Positions 23,519 to 33,290 of a stretch of DNA of 42,412 nt are shown piece by piece. Origin of the DNA: an uncultured Lachnospiraceae bacterium (GTDB lineage: Bacteria > Bacillota > Clostridia > Lachnospirales > Lachnospiraceae); contig CANPZR010000002.1 of assembly GCA_947589175.1 (NCBI GenBank), positions 1-42,412 of the forward strand, given 5' to 3'. A model generated the notes under the pieces. That model saw only the letters and a list, made by a program, of their open reading frames with translations, was not told the origin of the DNA and made no database searches. Within the stretch, counting starts at the first letter, position 1. Each line of letters begins with the position of its first letter. Made by a program: the position numbers and the translations under genes.

Positions 23519-26500
23519 CTACAAATCGCGCTCAATGGAAATCTGGCTTCCGTCTTTCGTCTTTTTGACCTTGATCTGCTGCGGGATATTTTCCATAAGC
23601 TCTTCCCGGTGACTGATGATGCCCACCAGCTTGTTGCTCCCGGTCAGGTTGATCAAAATCTCCATGGCGCTGTCTATGGATTTCCGGTCCAGCGTCCCAA
23701 ATCCCTCGTCCACAAAGAGCGCGTCCATCTGCACGCCGCCCAGATGGGAGGACACGGTATCCGACAGGCCCAGGGCCAGGCTCAGGGATGCCTTGAAACT
23801 TTCTCCGCCGGACAGATTTCCCACGGGCCTCCGGTGTCCCGTGTAATTGTCCAACACCTCAAGATCCAGAAAATTACTGCTTCTCTTTCCCAGGGAATCT
23901 TCCTGCCGGTACAATTCGTACTGCCCGTCGCTCATGGGCAGAAGCCGCCGGTTGGCGGCGGCGATGATCCCGTCGAATCCCGCGGCCTGTATGTACTGCT
24001 CCAGTGTAATCTTTCCGTTTCCCGTGGTGCCCCTGACCAGATTGTAGAGCCTCTGGCAGATCTCGTTCTCTTTGCCCGCTTTTTCTAAATCCTCCTTCCG
24101 GTCCAAAATACGCTTCTGCTTATCTTCATTCGTCCGAATCCGGTTTTCACTACTGATATAATTTTTCCGGATCCGGTCTGTTTCTTCTTTCTGCTGATCG
24201 CACACCGCCGTTAATGCCGCGATGTCCGTCATCGTTTTTCCTTCCGCATCGGCCCGGGCGTCCGCGAGCTGCCTTTTATTTGTCGCGTCGGCCTGGGCAT
24301 AGTCATGGAGCTCTCGGTCCGACGCCGCGATGTCTTCTTCACTCACCACATAAGACAGCATTTCCTCCACCGAAGAAAAACCGTTTGCGCTGACCGCATC
24401 ATCCCGTTCTTTTTTCGAAATTTCCTCGTCTTTTTCCTTCTGCTTCATGCTGTCATTCAGTGTATTCAGCTTTGACCGGATGGATGTGACCTCTCCATCC
24501 GCTCTTCTCTTTTCCTCCTCCGCTTCCGCGATACTGCCTTCTATCCGGTCTTTCTCCGCCTCAGCCCGATTCCACTCTTGTTGTGCCATTTCCCAGTTCG
24601 GATAGCTCAATTCCTCCAGCATCTTTAACGCGGTTTCCGTCTCCGCCAGCTCCCTTTTGACGCTTTGCTTATCAACATCGATCTTTTCTCTCTGAGAACG
24701 TAGATTCTCCATCTCCTGTCCCTGAGCGGCTTCAAGGTCAGTTTCCGCCTTTTTACGCCTCTCACAGTCTTCGTTCAGAGAATTACATTTTTGCCTGTTC
24801 GCCTCTGACAGCGTCCTCACCCGATCTCTCGCTCTCCCCGCTGTCTCCATCAGCTTCTCAAACGGCTCACCCTCCGCCTCCATGGCCAAAAGCGGGTTCT
24901 TCACACAATCCAATATGGCATTCCTAATCCGGGCCTCAATTTCTTCCAGAGATGTCTTTGCCTTTTCCGCCTCCGTGTTGACCTGGTTCTTTTTCTCCTG
25001 AAGATTGGATTCTTTTTTCTGGAGCTTTTTAAAATCCCCTTCGGAAATAGAATTCTCTTTCAGGCTGGCCGGTTCCGGATGATGCACGGAACCGCACACC
25101 GGACATTTTTCACCCTCTACAAGCTTTGCCGCCAGAAGTCCCGCCCGGCTGTCTTCAAGGATGCGCTCCGCCTCCGCTCGACGGCTGCTCGCCTCCTCAT
25201 ACTTACTGCGCGCGTCCAAAAAATCCTGTTGCTTTTGAGCGAGGGCTTTCTTCCTCGTTTCCCTCTCCGGTATCTGATCGTCCAAAATCCTATCCAGATT
25301 CTCCAAAAGAGCTGTCAGATCCTTGCTCTCGTTCTGTGCCGCAATCTGCTCAGCCGGCCGGTCTTTTAATTCCCGGACTGTGTCAGTAAGAACCTTTATC
25401 CTCTCGTTGAGAGATTTCTCACATTCCTGTAATTTCTCTTCTTCCGCGTGAATATTTTGATCCCGTGCTTCCAGTTCCTCCCATCTTTTTTGGAGCGCCT
25501 CCCTCTGCCGGTATTTCTTCTCATCATCGCGGATTCTGCTTATGACCAGCTTTAATTTCTCTGCCTCCGGCTCCTGCTTTTTTGCATTGTCAAGAACTTC
25601 TCTGGCCTGACCGGCATCCGTTTCGGCCTCCGCAAGGCGGAATTTTGTCTCCTGAATCCACTCTCCTGTCAATGACACGTCGTCTCGTCTTTTTTCCCAC
25701 ACGTCATAAGACGGCTTCACAAAATAGGTGGCCTTCTTCCTCCGCTCCAACAGCAGGGACATTTCATCCATTTTTTCCCTTATTTTTTCAAGCTCCTCAC
25801 GCTTCTGTTCCAGCCGGTCTCTTTTCTCAATGAAATTATTATTTGTCCTAGCAAGGGCAAGCTGATCCTGATTCTCCTTTAACTTCGCCTCCGCTTTTTC
25901 AAGCTCCTCCCGCTCCTGTTCCAGCTGTTCCCTGTCCAGCAAAATCAGACGCTCTATTACCGACAAAATCTCCTCCAGATTCCACACGCTTCCCGACTGC
26001 CCGGCCCGGCTTTTGAGATCCTGCAGCTCGTCCAAAAGTTCGTCCCCTTCGCGGGCCGTCACATCTTCAAAATGCTGAATAATGCTGTTCTCCGCGTCCT
26101 CTTTCCTCCTTCTGCCAGCGTCCATCCGCTCTTTCAGGATAGCTTCTATTTTTTTATATCCGCTCGTCAAAAATATAGTGCGCAGTATCTCCGTTCTCTG
26201 CTCCGTTCGGGCATTCAAAAGTCCCCAGAATTCCCCCTGGGCAATCATCACGATCTGTTTGAACTGTTTCTCGTCAATATGCAGCAGTTCCTTTACCGCA
26301 TTATTGACCCGTGTCACTCCCTCGATTGACTGCTGGCCTTCTTCATAAAAAGTCGCCGCTTCACTTTTCAATACCGTGCCGGAACCGCGCTGTTTTTTCC
26401 TCTCATAAGACGGCTGCCTCCGAACGTGAAATTTCCGCCCCTGATGGGTGAAATAAAAATCCACATAACTCTCGACCGAATCATCAGCATATTCGCTCCT

Positions 26501-26701
26501 CAGATTTTTCGTGTCCCTGTAGGAGCCGCTGGTCGTCCCATATAGCGCAAAACATATGGCGTCAAAGAGCGTAGTCTTCCCCGCGCCTGTGTCTCCGGAT
26601 ATCAAAAACAGCCCCTTTTCCTCAAAATCGCTAAATTCAATTTCAGGAATTTCCCCCGCAAAGGGGCCAAGTGCGCTTATAATCAGTTTAACCGGCCTCA
26701 T
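23519..26701 (-). CDS. sbcC: Exonuclease SbcCD, ATPase subunit
   Basis: 1060 aa SMC-like/Rad50-type ATPase. The N-terminal Walker A is GDTGAGKTTL, followed by long coiled coils around a zinc hook KCPVCG (about residue 533), and a C-terminal ABC head with NLSGGESFKASLSLAL and LFVDEGFGTLD. With SbcD it opens hairpins and protein-blocked DNA ends. The ATG at 26701 overlaps the sbcD stop by 14 bp; a GTG three codons upstream is also possible. It is the last gene of the operon that begins with the Wadjet genes. Confidence 0.96.
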   Translation of the reverse strand: MRPVKLIISALGPFAGEIPEIEFSDFEEKGLFLISGDTGAGKTTLFDAICFALYGTTSGSYRDTKNLRSEYADDSVESYVDFYFTHQGRKFHVRRQPSYERKKQRGSGTVLKSEAATFYEEGQQSIEGVTRVNNAVKELLHIDEKQFKQIVMIAQGEFWGLLNARTEQRTEILRTIFLTSGYKKIEAILKERMDAGRRRKEDAENSIIQHFEDVTAREGDELLDELQDLKSRAGQSGSVWNLEEILSVIERLILLDREQLEQEREELEKAEAKLKENQDQLALARTNNNFIEKRDRLEQKREELEKIREKMDEMSLLLERRKKATYFVKPSYDVWEKRRDDVSLTGEWIQETKFRLAEAETDAGQAREVLDNAKKQEPEAEKLKLVISRIRDDEKKYRQREALQKRWEELEARDQNIHAEEEKLQECEKSLNERIKVLTDTVRELKDRPAEQIAAQNESKDLTALLENLDRILDDQIPERETRKKALAQKQQDFLDARSKYEEASSRRAEAERILEDSRAGLLAAKLVEGEKCPVCGSVHHPEPASLKENSISEGDFKKLQKKESNLQEKKNQVNTEAEKAKTSLEEIEARIRNAILDCVKNPLLAMEAEGEPFEKLMETAGRARDRVRTLSEANRQKCNSLNEDCERRKKAETDLEAAQGQEMENLRSQREKIDVDKQSVKRELAETETALKMLEELSYPNWEMAQQEWNRAEAEKDRIEGSIAEAEEEKRRADGEVTSIRSKLNTLNDSMKQKEKDEEISKKERDDAVSANGFSSVEEMLSYVVSEEDIAASDRELHDYAQADATNKRQLADARADAEGKTMTDIAALTAVCDQQKEETDRIRKNYISSENRIRTNEDKQKRILDRKEDLEKAGKENEICQRLYNLVRGTTGNGKITLEQYIQAAGFDGIIAAANRRLLPMSDGQYELYRQEDSLGKRSSNFLDLEVLDNYTGHRRPVGNLSGGESFKASLSLALGLSDTVSSHLGGVQMDALFVDEGFGTLDRKSIDSAMEILINLTGSNKLVGIISHREELMENIPQQIKVKKTKDGSQISIERDL

Positions 26702-27845
26702 GGATAACACCTGCCTCTCGCGCCGCGTCCATCATTACATCCATCTCTTCTTCCGTAATCTCACAGCCGTACATCAGTCTGTAAAATTCCTCCATCAGCT
26801 CCGGGAAGGATCTCTCCCCGGCAATTTGGCCGATGTCCGCCTGCTCCACCTCTCTTGTGTGAGAATTGTCAAAGTCGATCCGAACCGTATTCGGATAAGT
26901 CTGCTGGAATATCCCCATGGCGTCGTTGATGATATCCTCGTCCGTCAATGTGGCGTAAATAAAATCCTCTGTCCCGCTTACATTCTTTTTGTCCAACAAT
27001 TCCTTCATCGTCCCCTTTATATGCCTCAGATTCCGCATGGGCTTCAGGGGAATGAGCTCGATCCGGACCTTTTCCCCGGCGGATACCGTAACGAGTGGAA
27101 CCGACTTTTCATTACAAGCCTCACTGAGCGAATATTTAAGGGGAGAGCCCGCGTACCGGACCTCATCCCGCCCGACTCTCTGGGGCGAATGGATATGCCC
27201 CAGCGCCACATAGTCAAAATCATCCAGACAGTCGTATCCAATTTTTTCAACTGTCCCCACGCTCTGCGTGCCCATGCCCTCCGAACCGGCTAACGCGGGA
27301 TCCTCTCCCTTTCCCGCGACAAATTGATGGGCAACCAAAATATTTTTAATATTTTTATTTATAGGCGTATTTTTTAAAATAGTCCGGACCGCGTCCTCAT
27401 AATTTTCTATGGCTTCCTCCGGGAAAAAATGCCTCACCTGGGAGGCCTTTACAAACGGAAGCATATATATGTCTATCTCCGCATCCCCGTCAGAAACGCT
27501 CTGCTTGTGGAGCGTCCCGTCAAAGACGGCCTCTATAAAAATCTGATTCGCCTTAAACAGATCGCTTCCGTAGTGCAGGCGATCGTCCGAATCGTGGTTC
27601 CCGCTCACCATAAATACCTTTATTTTCCGCCTGGCCAGCTCATTCAGAAAATAGTCCAAAAGCCTCGTGGCCGCTTCGCTGGGCACCGTCTTGTCGTACA
27701 CGTCCCCGGCGATCCACACGCCGTCTATGGATTCTTCGTCCGCAATATGAAGAATCTGATCGAGTATATACCTCTGGTCCTCAATCAAGTCAAAATCGCT
27801 CAATGATTTGCCTAAATGTAAATCTCCTATATGTAAAAATTTCAT
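26688..27845 (-). CDS. sbcD: Exonuclease SbcCD, nuclease subunit
   Basis: 385 aa Mre11-type metallophosphoesterase. All phosphoesterase motifs are visible: GDLHLGKSL, IAGDVYDKTVPS, VSGNHDSDDRL, VAHQFV and ALGHIHSPQ. AAAGG lies 7 nt before the ATG. It follows jetD by 36 bp with no terminator between them and overlaps sbcC, so it appears co-transcribed with the Wadjet genes. Confidence 0.96.
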   Translation of the reverse strand: MKFLHIGDLHLGKSLSDFDLIEDQRYILDQILHIADEESIDGVWIAGDVYDKTVPSEAATRLLDYFLNELARRKIKVFMVSGNHDSDDRLHYGSDLFKANQIFIEAVFDGTLHKQSVSDGDAEIDIYMLPFVKASQVRHFFPEEAIENYEDAVRTILKNTPINKNIKNILVAHQFVAGKGEDPALAGSEGMGTQSVGTVEKIGYDCLDDFDYVALGHIHSPQRVGRDEVRYAGSPLKYSLSEACNEKSVPLVTVSAGEKVRIELIPLKPMRNLRHIKGTMKELLDKKNVSGTEDFIYATLTDEDIINDAMGIFQQTYPNTVRIDFDNSHTREVEQADIGQIAGERSFPELMEEFYRLMYGCEITEEEMDVMMDAAREAGVIHEAG

Positions 27846-27881
27846 AATATGCCTTTCTAATTTCTCGATATCTCCTAATCG

Positions 27882-29168
27882 CTACAAATGATATGTCTCC
27901 AGCATGGCTTCCTGATACGCCGCTTTCTTTTCCCGAAGCATCATTTTTTTGATTTCCTGCAATCCCTCTGCCTTTACCTGATCCAGCTTTTTCAGACGGC
28001 TCTCTTCAATTCCAAGCTGGGAAATATACCGCATGTAATACTCTTCTTTGTAGTTCCAGAAACGGACGCGGCTTCCATATCGATCCTTTAGTTTCTGGGC
28101 AATCATCAGCCCTTCCGGATCGTAATCGCCCGCATAATAAATATTATTCCGACATGTCAGCATGTCTAACAGCACCCACACGGCCAGCCGAAGCTGCCCA
28201 TTGCCGCACAAAAAAGAGTTCTTCGGATACTGCTCGCAGAGCCAGGAAAAGACCGCTGGATTTTCTACCATGTAGACCGGATCTGCGTCCGCCCACATCT
28301 CCCGCATGTCTCCCAGCGCGCGGAGCGTAATCTGAACCGGCTGGCTCTCTCTAAAAAATCCCTCTATTCCCTCGTGCATCCGCCCATCTTTTTTCCTGCC
28401 ATGAATCCGGTATGCCAATACTACATTTGACAGATCATCTTTTAAAATACCCGCCCGGTAAAACAGCTGTCTCTTTTGCTCCGTCTTAGAAAATCCCTCT
28501 GTTCCCTCGTCGGTAAAAATGTATTTCAGATAATCGTACAGCAGCCGCTCCCCCTGTCTGCCCCTGTCAAAAAAATGCGGATCCCCCGTGGTTCTCGCTG
28601 CAAATACGGCAATTGTCTCCACCTCTCCCCGCTGGGACGGAAAGCTCTTTACGGCCTCCAGTACGTTTTGAAGGACCGCGCGGAAAGAGTCCGCGTCCTC
28701 CCGGTACTGGCTCATAGCCGCCCGGTGGTACAGATTGGCGGTACCATCCGCCATCTCCTGGAGCCACTGCCGCTGCCGCTCTTCTTTGCACTGTGATAAA
28801 AGCTCTTCAAAAAATGTATCCTTTTGCCGCTGCTCCCGGGTCTTTTTTTCTCTTTTCGTCTCCAGCGTCCGCCCAAAATAGCAGCAGAGAATCTCCTCCC
28901 ACGCAAGTCCGTCAAAACGGCTCCCCTCTAACGCCTTTTCCATTGTCTTGCCAGAGATCTGAACCGGTTCTTTTCCGATATAATCCTTCTGTAAAAATCC
29001 GCCAATCTGCACCTTCTCCTCCCGGCTCAGCCCCTCCAGCCGAATGCTCCCGCCCATATGGCCCAGACTTTCGCATTTCTCCCAAAAGAGTTGAAAAACC
29101 TTGTGAAATACGGGACGATTCTTAAAATACCGGATACATTCCTCCATCTTATCACAGCACAATTTCAT
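27882..29168 (-). CDS. jetD: Wadjet protein JetD (type II, DUF2399/TIGR02679-like nuclease)
   Basis: 428 aa. The C-terminal Toprim-like motif GDYDPEGLMIAQKL (about residue 347, Asp-x-Asp-x-x-Gly) matches the topoisomerase VI-like JetD of Wadjet. In characterised Wadjet systems JetABC extrudes plasmid DNA as loops and JetD cuts small circular DNA. The N-terminal half carries a helical DUF2399-type region. A GTG at 29171 and the ATG at 29168 are adjacent; the ATG is preferred, with AGG a few bases upstream. It overlaps jetC by 17 bp. The family assignment is from pattern recognition and gene order. Confidence 0.9.
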   Translation of the reverse strand: MKLCCDKMEECIRYFKNRPVFHKVFQLFWEKCESLGHMGGSIRLEGLSREEKVQIGGFLQKDYIGKEPVQISGKTMEKALEGSRFDGLAWEEILCCYFGRTLETKREKKTREQRQKDTFFEELLSQCKEERQRQWLQEMADGTANLYHRAAMSQYREDADSFRAVLQNVLEAVKSFPSQRGEVETIAVFAARTTGDPHFFDRGRQGERLLYDYLKYIFTDEGTEGFSKTEQKRQLFYRAGILKDDLSNVVLAYRIHGRKKDGRMHEGIEGFFRESQPVQITLRALGDMREMWADADPVYMVENPAVFSWLCEQYPKNSFLCGNGQLRLAVWVLLDMLTCRNNIYYAGDYDPEGLMIAQKLKDRYGSRVRFWNYKEEYYMRYISQLGIEESRLKKLDQVKAEGLQEIKKMMLREKKAAYQEAMLETYHL

Positions 29169-32100
29169 CACCTATTTCCTTTGCTATTTTTCGCACTTTC
29201 CCATTCCACACAAAGGGAAACACCGCTACGTACTTCACATTCTCCGGTCGGTGCAGCTCGTAAATAGCCAGCGATGGCACCGTCTCATAATCCCCCCACA
29301 GAATCTGGGAATTGATAATAAAATTAAATTCAAATTCCACCATAAGCCGGAACATATCTTTAACATTCATTTCATCGACTCCGGCAAATGCCTCATCCAG
29401 AGAAATCATCCTCGGGGCGTCGTCCCTGGCGCCTCTGTACTTTGCCACAACAGCAGAAAACAGAGGTACATACATCGCCATCGCCTTTTCTCCGCCGCTG
29501 AATGTAAAAAACACCCGGTCTGTGAGTTCCTTCTTTTTCTCGCCGGTCTTCTGGCACTCCAGCTGAAATTCAAACCATTGCCGGTAATCCAGTATTTCCC
29601 GCATAATTCCATGGAAGGATTGATATCCCGCGCCCTCCTCCGCCTGCCTGCGCACCTCGTTAATTTTCGAGCGAAAATGCCCTGACAATTTTTCTATATC
29701 CTCCTCCCGCATGATTTCCGCGTCTTTCTGCAAAAGCTCTACCAGGGCGTTTGTGTCCAGCTGACCTTCCTTTTCCGCCCGCTTGCTCCTCCATCGGAGA
29801 CTGAGCCGCAGGCCGCTGGACGTCTGCATGGATTCCATAAGGGCGTTCATGTTTTCCACCCAGCGCCTGCTGGCATGAATCCTCGCCCGGATTTTCTTGC
29901 TGATCGTATTTGCCAGGATATCCTCGAACAACTCGCGGTCCTTGTCGCTGAGCAGGCGCTCCCGTTCCTCCCTGTCCGCTTCCAGCTTCTGCCGAAGTTC
30001 CCGGAATGAAATAGACGCGCCCCTGTATTTGGCACGAATATCCAAGCGGGATATCCGAACTCCCAGCTCGGAATACGCCTCGCTCAGCTCTTCAAAATCT
30101 GTCTGTAATGTAATCTGGTACTCTGTCAGGTGTACCTTATACTGATGAAATACTTCCTGCACCTTCCCATACAAATCCTCCTGGCTTTTCTCCCCGGTCA
30201 TTCCCCGCAGCATCCTCTGGACGTCTCTGGCCCTCTCCTCCGGCAGCTTTTCTCCGCTTTCCTCCGACAGTACGGACACATCTTCCACAGACAGCCTGTA
30301 CTCGCTGTCAAACACCTCTTCCAGCTGTTTTTTCCGCATTCTCTCCCTGGCAAAAAGCTCTTCGTTTGTCTGACGGTCTCCGCGAAGCTGCTCGATCTTG
30401 TCCTCCAGGTTTGTCTCTCTCCTGGCCGAGACCACAATCTCGTTCTGCAGCTCGCCCAGGCGCTTCACGCAGTAATCCAGACGATCGCGGATCTGCTCAT
30501 AATCCGTCAGCGCAAGCTGCTCGCGCACAGATAAAAGCTTCGCTTCCTGCTTTTTTTGGGCAGCTGATATACGGCCGATCTCATAACGGATATCGTCCAA
30601 ATCCTGATCCAGCTCCTGCAAGCTCTCTTCAAACCCTTCAAGCATGCGGGTGCCGTTTAAATAAGCGCCATGTCCCTTTTTGACATCTGATAGCAATCTG
30701 TCATATTGTCTCAGGTTTTCCATCTCTTTTTGAAATGCCTCAAGACGGTGGGGAAGATATGCCTTTGCGCAGATTTCCTGAGCCTGAAGACTTACATCCT
30801 CCCACTCCGCCCGCTTCCGCTCCGACTCTTCTTCTTTCCTGCGCAGCGCGGACAACATGTCCGACAGATTCTTTTCCTTTTCGTCTAACTGCTTTCCGGC
30901 CGTCTTCAAATCCTCATCTCTGGGAAAAGCCGAAAATTCTTCTTTTAATGTACATAGCCGGTTCTCCCGCTCACGCAGCTCCGCCTCCAGCTTCCCCAGG
31001 CTATCCTCCAGCTCACCCTGTCTCTGCCGCAGCTCGCGCAGTTTTTCCTCCTTGTAGCGCTCCCTTGAAGCCGCCCCTATAAATCTGGCCGCATAAGTCC
31101 GGCTTGTGTTTCCCTCCATGAGCCCTATCTGATAACGGCCCTGACGGTCGGTCCAGGTCCCGGTCATTCCCTCACTGCCACGCTCCAGCCCGATTGCCGA
31201 CAGCGCCGCGCTCACCTGCATATACCGCCAAATGTCCTCCTGCCCATTTTCCACGTCCAGAAGATCCGCCAGGCTGCCGCCTCGTGCAGGAACCGCATCA
31301 CTGAAAATATATTTGTCACAATGTCCGGCATCCAGCGCCATCACCGAATCCCGATATTCCCCCGGCACAATCAAGGCATCCAGCAGGCCCATCTGCAGAA
31401 GGGCTTCTTCAAGCTGTCCCCTCTCGCCGTCTGTCAGCTCGTCCTTAAAATCCACGGTTTTATAAAATTCCAGGAAGGGAATTTCAAGCTCTCTTAATTT
31501 TTCCCTGTTCCGCAGCACCTCAGGCGTCCGCTCCGGCTCCGGTTCCCTGACGCTCTCCCACTCTCCGATCTCAATCTGCAGCTGCTCCAGCTCTTCTTTC
31601 AAGGGCTGACACTGACGGATAATCCCGCTCTTTTGATCCCGCAGATCATCCTCAATACAGTTATGCCGGTTGCGGACAGACTGAATAATCTCCGAATAGT
31701 CGTCCCCGTACCGGTAACTCTCGATCCATCTTGCAATTTCCTGCAGCTCTTCCGATGGAACATGCAGTTCTTTATTTTCCTTTTCCCACCTGTAAATCCG
31801 TTCCAGCAATTCGCTCTTTGTCTCATGAAGCAATTCGGCATACTGCCCGCATTCCCGCTCCGCGGCGTCACGCGCAGCCTTGGCTTCATCCAGCTCCTGC
31901 AGGGCGCGGTCGTAAGCGTCGCGGACATACTTTTCTTTCTCCAGAATACGGATGCCCTCTTCCACCCTGTCGCGGTGCGCCTGAAATAATTGCTCGTGGG
32001 CGGCAAAGGAATACTCCTCGTCCCGCCTCTCGCGCAGCTCCTGAACCAAAAAGCCGCTATCGTCAAAGGGACTGTCCTCCATAAGATCTTCCATTTCCTC

Positions 32101-33273
32101 CAGAGAACGCAGAACCTGATCCCATTCCCGTTCGTTTTTCTCCTGCTGCCCCTTTCTTTTTTCTTCCATATCCAGTCGATTTTCCGACTTACGCGACTCC
32201 TGCCGCTCCTTCTCCTCTAACTGATCTCCACAGTCCCCGATCTCTCCAAGAATACGCTGTTCTTCATCCTTCAGCCGCGCCGCGTCACTCTGGGAAAGCG
32301 AGTCCTTTTCCTCCTGCATGACCTCCTGCTCCCTCGTCAGCGCCGTGTAATTCTCCCGTTCCCCGGTCAGGGCCGCCTCCGTTTCTTCCAGCTGTCTCGT
32401 CAGCTCACCGGCCATTTTTTCATATCTGTCACATTCTTTTCCTGCTTCCAGATACGCCTCCGCCTTGTCATACAGAACTGCCCGGACATACTGTTCATAG
32501 GTGCGCGCAATCTGATCCGCCGCGCCAATGCTGTCCTTCAGAGAATCCAGGCTGGTTCTCATATTGTCCATATTTTCTATGGCTTCTGACATCGGGCGCA
32601 GATCCTCCTCCGACAGCGTCTGCAGGGAATTGCTCAGAATATCATTGATCACAGAGGGCTTAAAATCCTTTGAAAGCTTCGGCGTGCGAAGCTGTATAAG
32701 CAGCTCCAGCAGCTCCTTGTACTCCTCGATTGTGTCAAATCCGAACAAAAGGCGGTTCACGCAGCTGACGTACTCACTCTGCGTATCCATCACCTTTCCG
32801 CCATCCTCTAAGCGGTTGCGCAGTTCCGTTCTGGAAAAAGGTATTTTGTTATGAACGTCGCGGTAGAGAAAAAAATCCTTCCCGATTCTTCTTCCATCTG
32901 TAATGCAGAAATACCAAGACTCCAGTTTTTTATTTTTTCTTGCGCGAAGTCCGATGCCGATAGTCACGTACTGATCGGTCTCGCGGCGCCTGCACTCCAG
33001 ATAGAGATAGCCTGTCCGCTCATCGCGCTCATCCCCTTCCTCCAGAAGATAATTTTCCATCTTCCTCGCCCGCGATCCAAACGGATCCAGCCGCTCCGGG
33101 CGCATATTCCCATCCAGCAGAAGAGGAATAAGGCTCTGCATCGTCACGGATTTTCCGGAACCATTTGCCCCGCGCAATAACATCCTGCCATCCAAAAAAT
33201 AATATTCTTCCTCATCGTAATACCAGAAGTTGATCAGCCCCACTCTGTGCATCTGCCATTTATCATTTCTCAT
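29152..33273 (-). CDS. jetC: Wadjet protein JetC (type II, TIGR02680-like SMC/MukB-type ATPase)
   Basis: 1373 aa. Walker A GANGSGKS at residues 35-42, preceded by the family-typical LINFWYYDEEEYYFLDGRML and followed by PLLLDGNMRPERLDPFGSR. A very long coiled coil fills about 230-1200. The C-terminal head has FSGGEKAMAMYVPLFSAV (about 1240) and Walker B MISLDEAFAGVDEMN (about 1290). It is the motor of the Wadjet complex and would extrude DNA loops. The ATG at 33273 has GGAGAG 4 nt upstream; an upstream in-frame ATG overlaps this site. jetB ends 17 bp before. Confidence 0.95.
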   Translation of the reverse strand: MRNDKWQMHRVGLINFWYYDEEEYYFLDGRMLLRGANGSGKSVTMQSLIPLLLDGNMRPERLDPFGSRARKMENYLLEEGDERDERTGYLYLECRRRETDQYVTIGIGLRARKNKKLESWYFCITDGRRIGKDFFLYRDVHNKIPFSRTELRNRLEDGGKVMDTQSEYVSCVNRLLFGFDTIEEYKELLELLIQLRTPKLSKDFKPSVINDILSNSLQTLSEEDLRPMSEAIENMDNMRTSLDSLKDSIGAADQIARTYEQYVRAVLYDKAEAYLEAGKECDRYEKMAGELTRQLEETEAALTGERENYTALTREQEVMQEEKDSLSQSDAARLKDEEQRILGEIGDCGDQLEEKERQESRKSENRLDMEEKRKGQQEKNEREWDQVLRSLEEMEDLMEDSPFDDSGFLVQELRERRDEEYSFAAHEQLFQAHRDRVEEGIRILEKEKYVRDAYDRALQELDEAKAARDAAERECGQYAELLHETKSELLERIYRWEKENKELHVPSEELQEIARWIESYRYGDDYSEIIQSVRNRHNCIEDDLRDQKSGIIRQCQPLKEELEQLQIEIGEWESVREPEPERTPEVLRNREKLRELEIPFLEFYKTVDFKDELTDGERGQLEEALLQMGLLDALIVPGEYRDSVMALDAGHCDKYIFSDAVPARGGSLADLLDVENGQEDIWRYMQVSAALSAIGLERGSEGMTGTWTDRQGRYQIGLMEGNTSRTYAARFIGAASRERYKEEKLRELRQRQGELEDSLGKLEAELRERENRLCTLKEEFSAFPRDEDLKTAGKQLDEKEKNLSDMLSALRRKEEESERKRAEWEDVSLQAQEICAKAYLPHRLEAFQKEMENLRQYDRLLSDVKKGHGAYLNGTRMLEGFEESLQELDQDLDDIRYEIGRISAAQKKQEAKLLSVREQLALTDYEQIRDRLDYCVKRLGELQNEIVVSARRETNLEDKIEQLRGDRQTNEELFARERMRKKQLEEVFDSEYRLSVEDVSVLSEESGEKLPEERARDVQRMLRGMTGEKSQEDLYGKVQEVFHQYKVHLTEYQITLQTDFEELSEAYSELGVRISRLDIRAKYRGASISFRELRQKLEADREERERLLSDKDRELFEDILANTISKKIRARIHASRRWVENMNALMESMQTSSGLRLSLRWRSKRAEKEGQLDTNALVELLQKDAEIMREEDIEKLSGHFRSKINEVRRQAEEGAGYQSFHGIMREILDYRQWFEFQLECQKTGEKKKELTDRVFFTFSGGEKAMAMYVPLFSAVVAKYRGARDDAPRMISLDEAFAGVDEMNVKDMFRLMVEFEFNFIINSQILWGDYETVPSLAIYELHRPENVKYVAVFPFVWNGKVRKIAKEIGDEIVL

Positions 33274-33290
33274 AACTCTCTCCATTGCTA

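Noticed and set aside
23390-24088. 232-aa plus-strand frame over the sbcC 3' end
   Set aside because: It is antisense to the conserved SbcC ATPase head and begins in the sbcC terminator region without a ribosome site.
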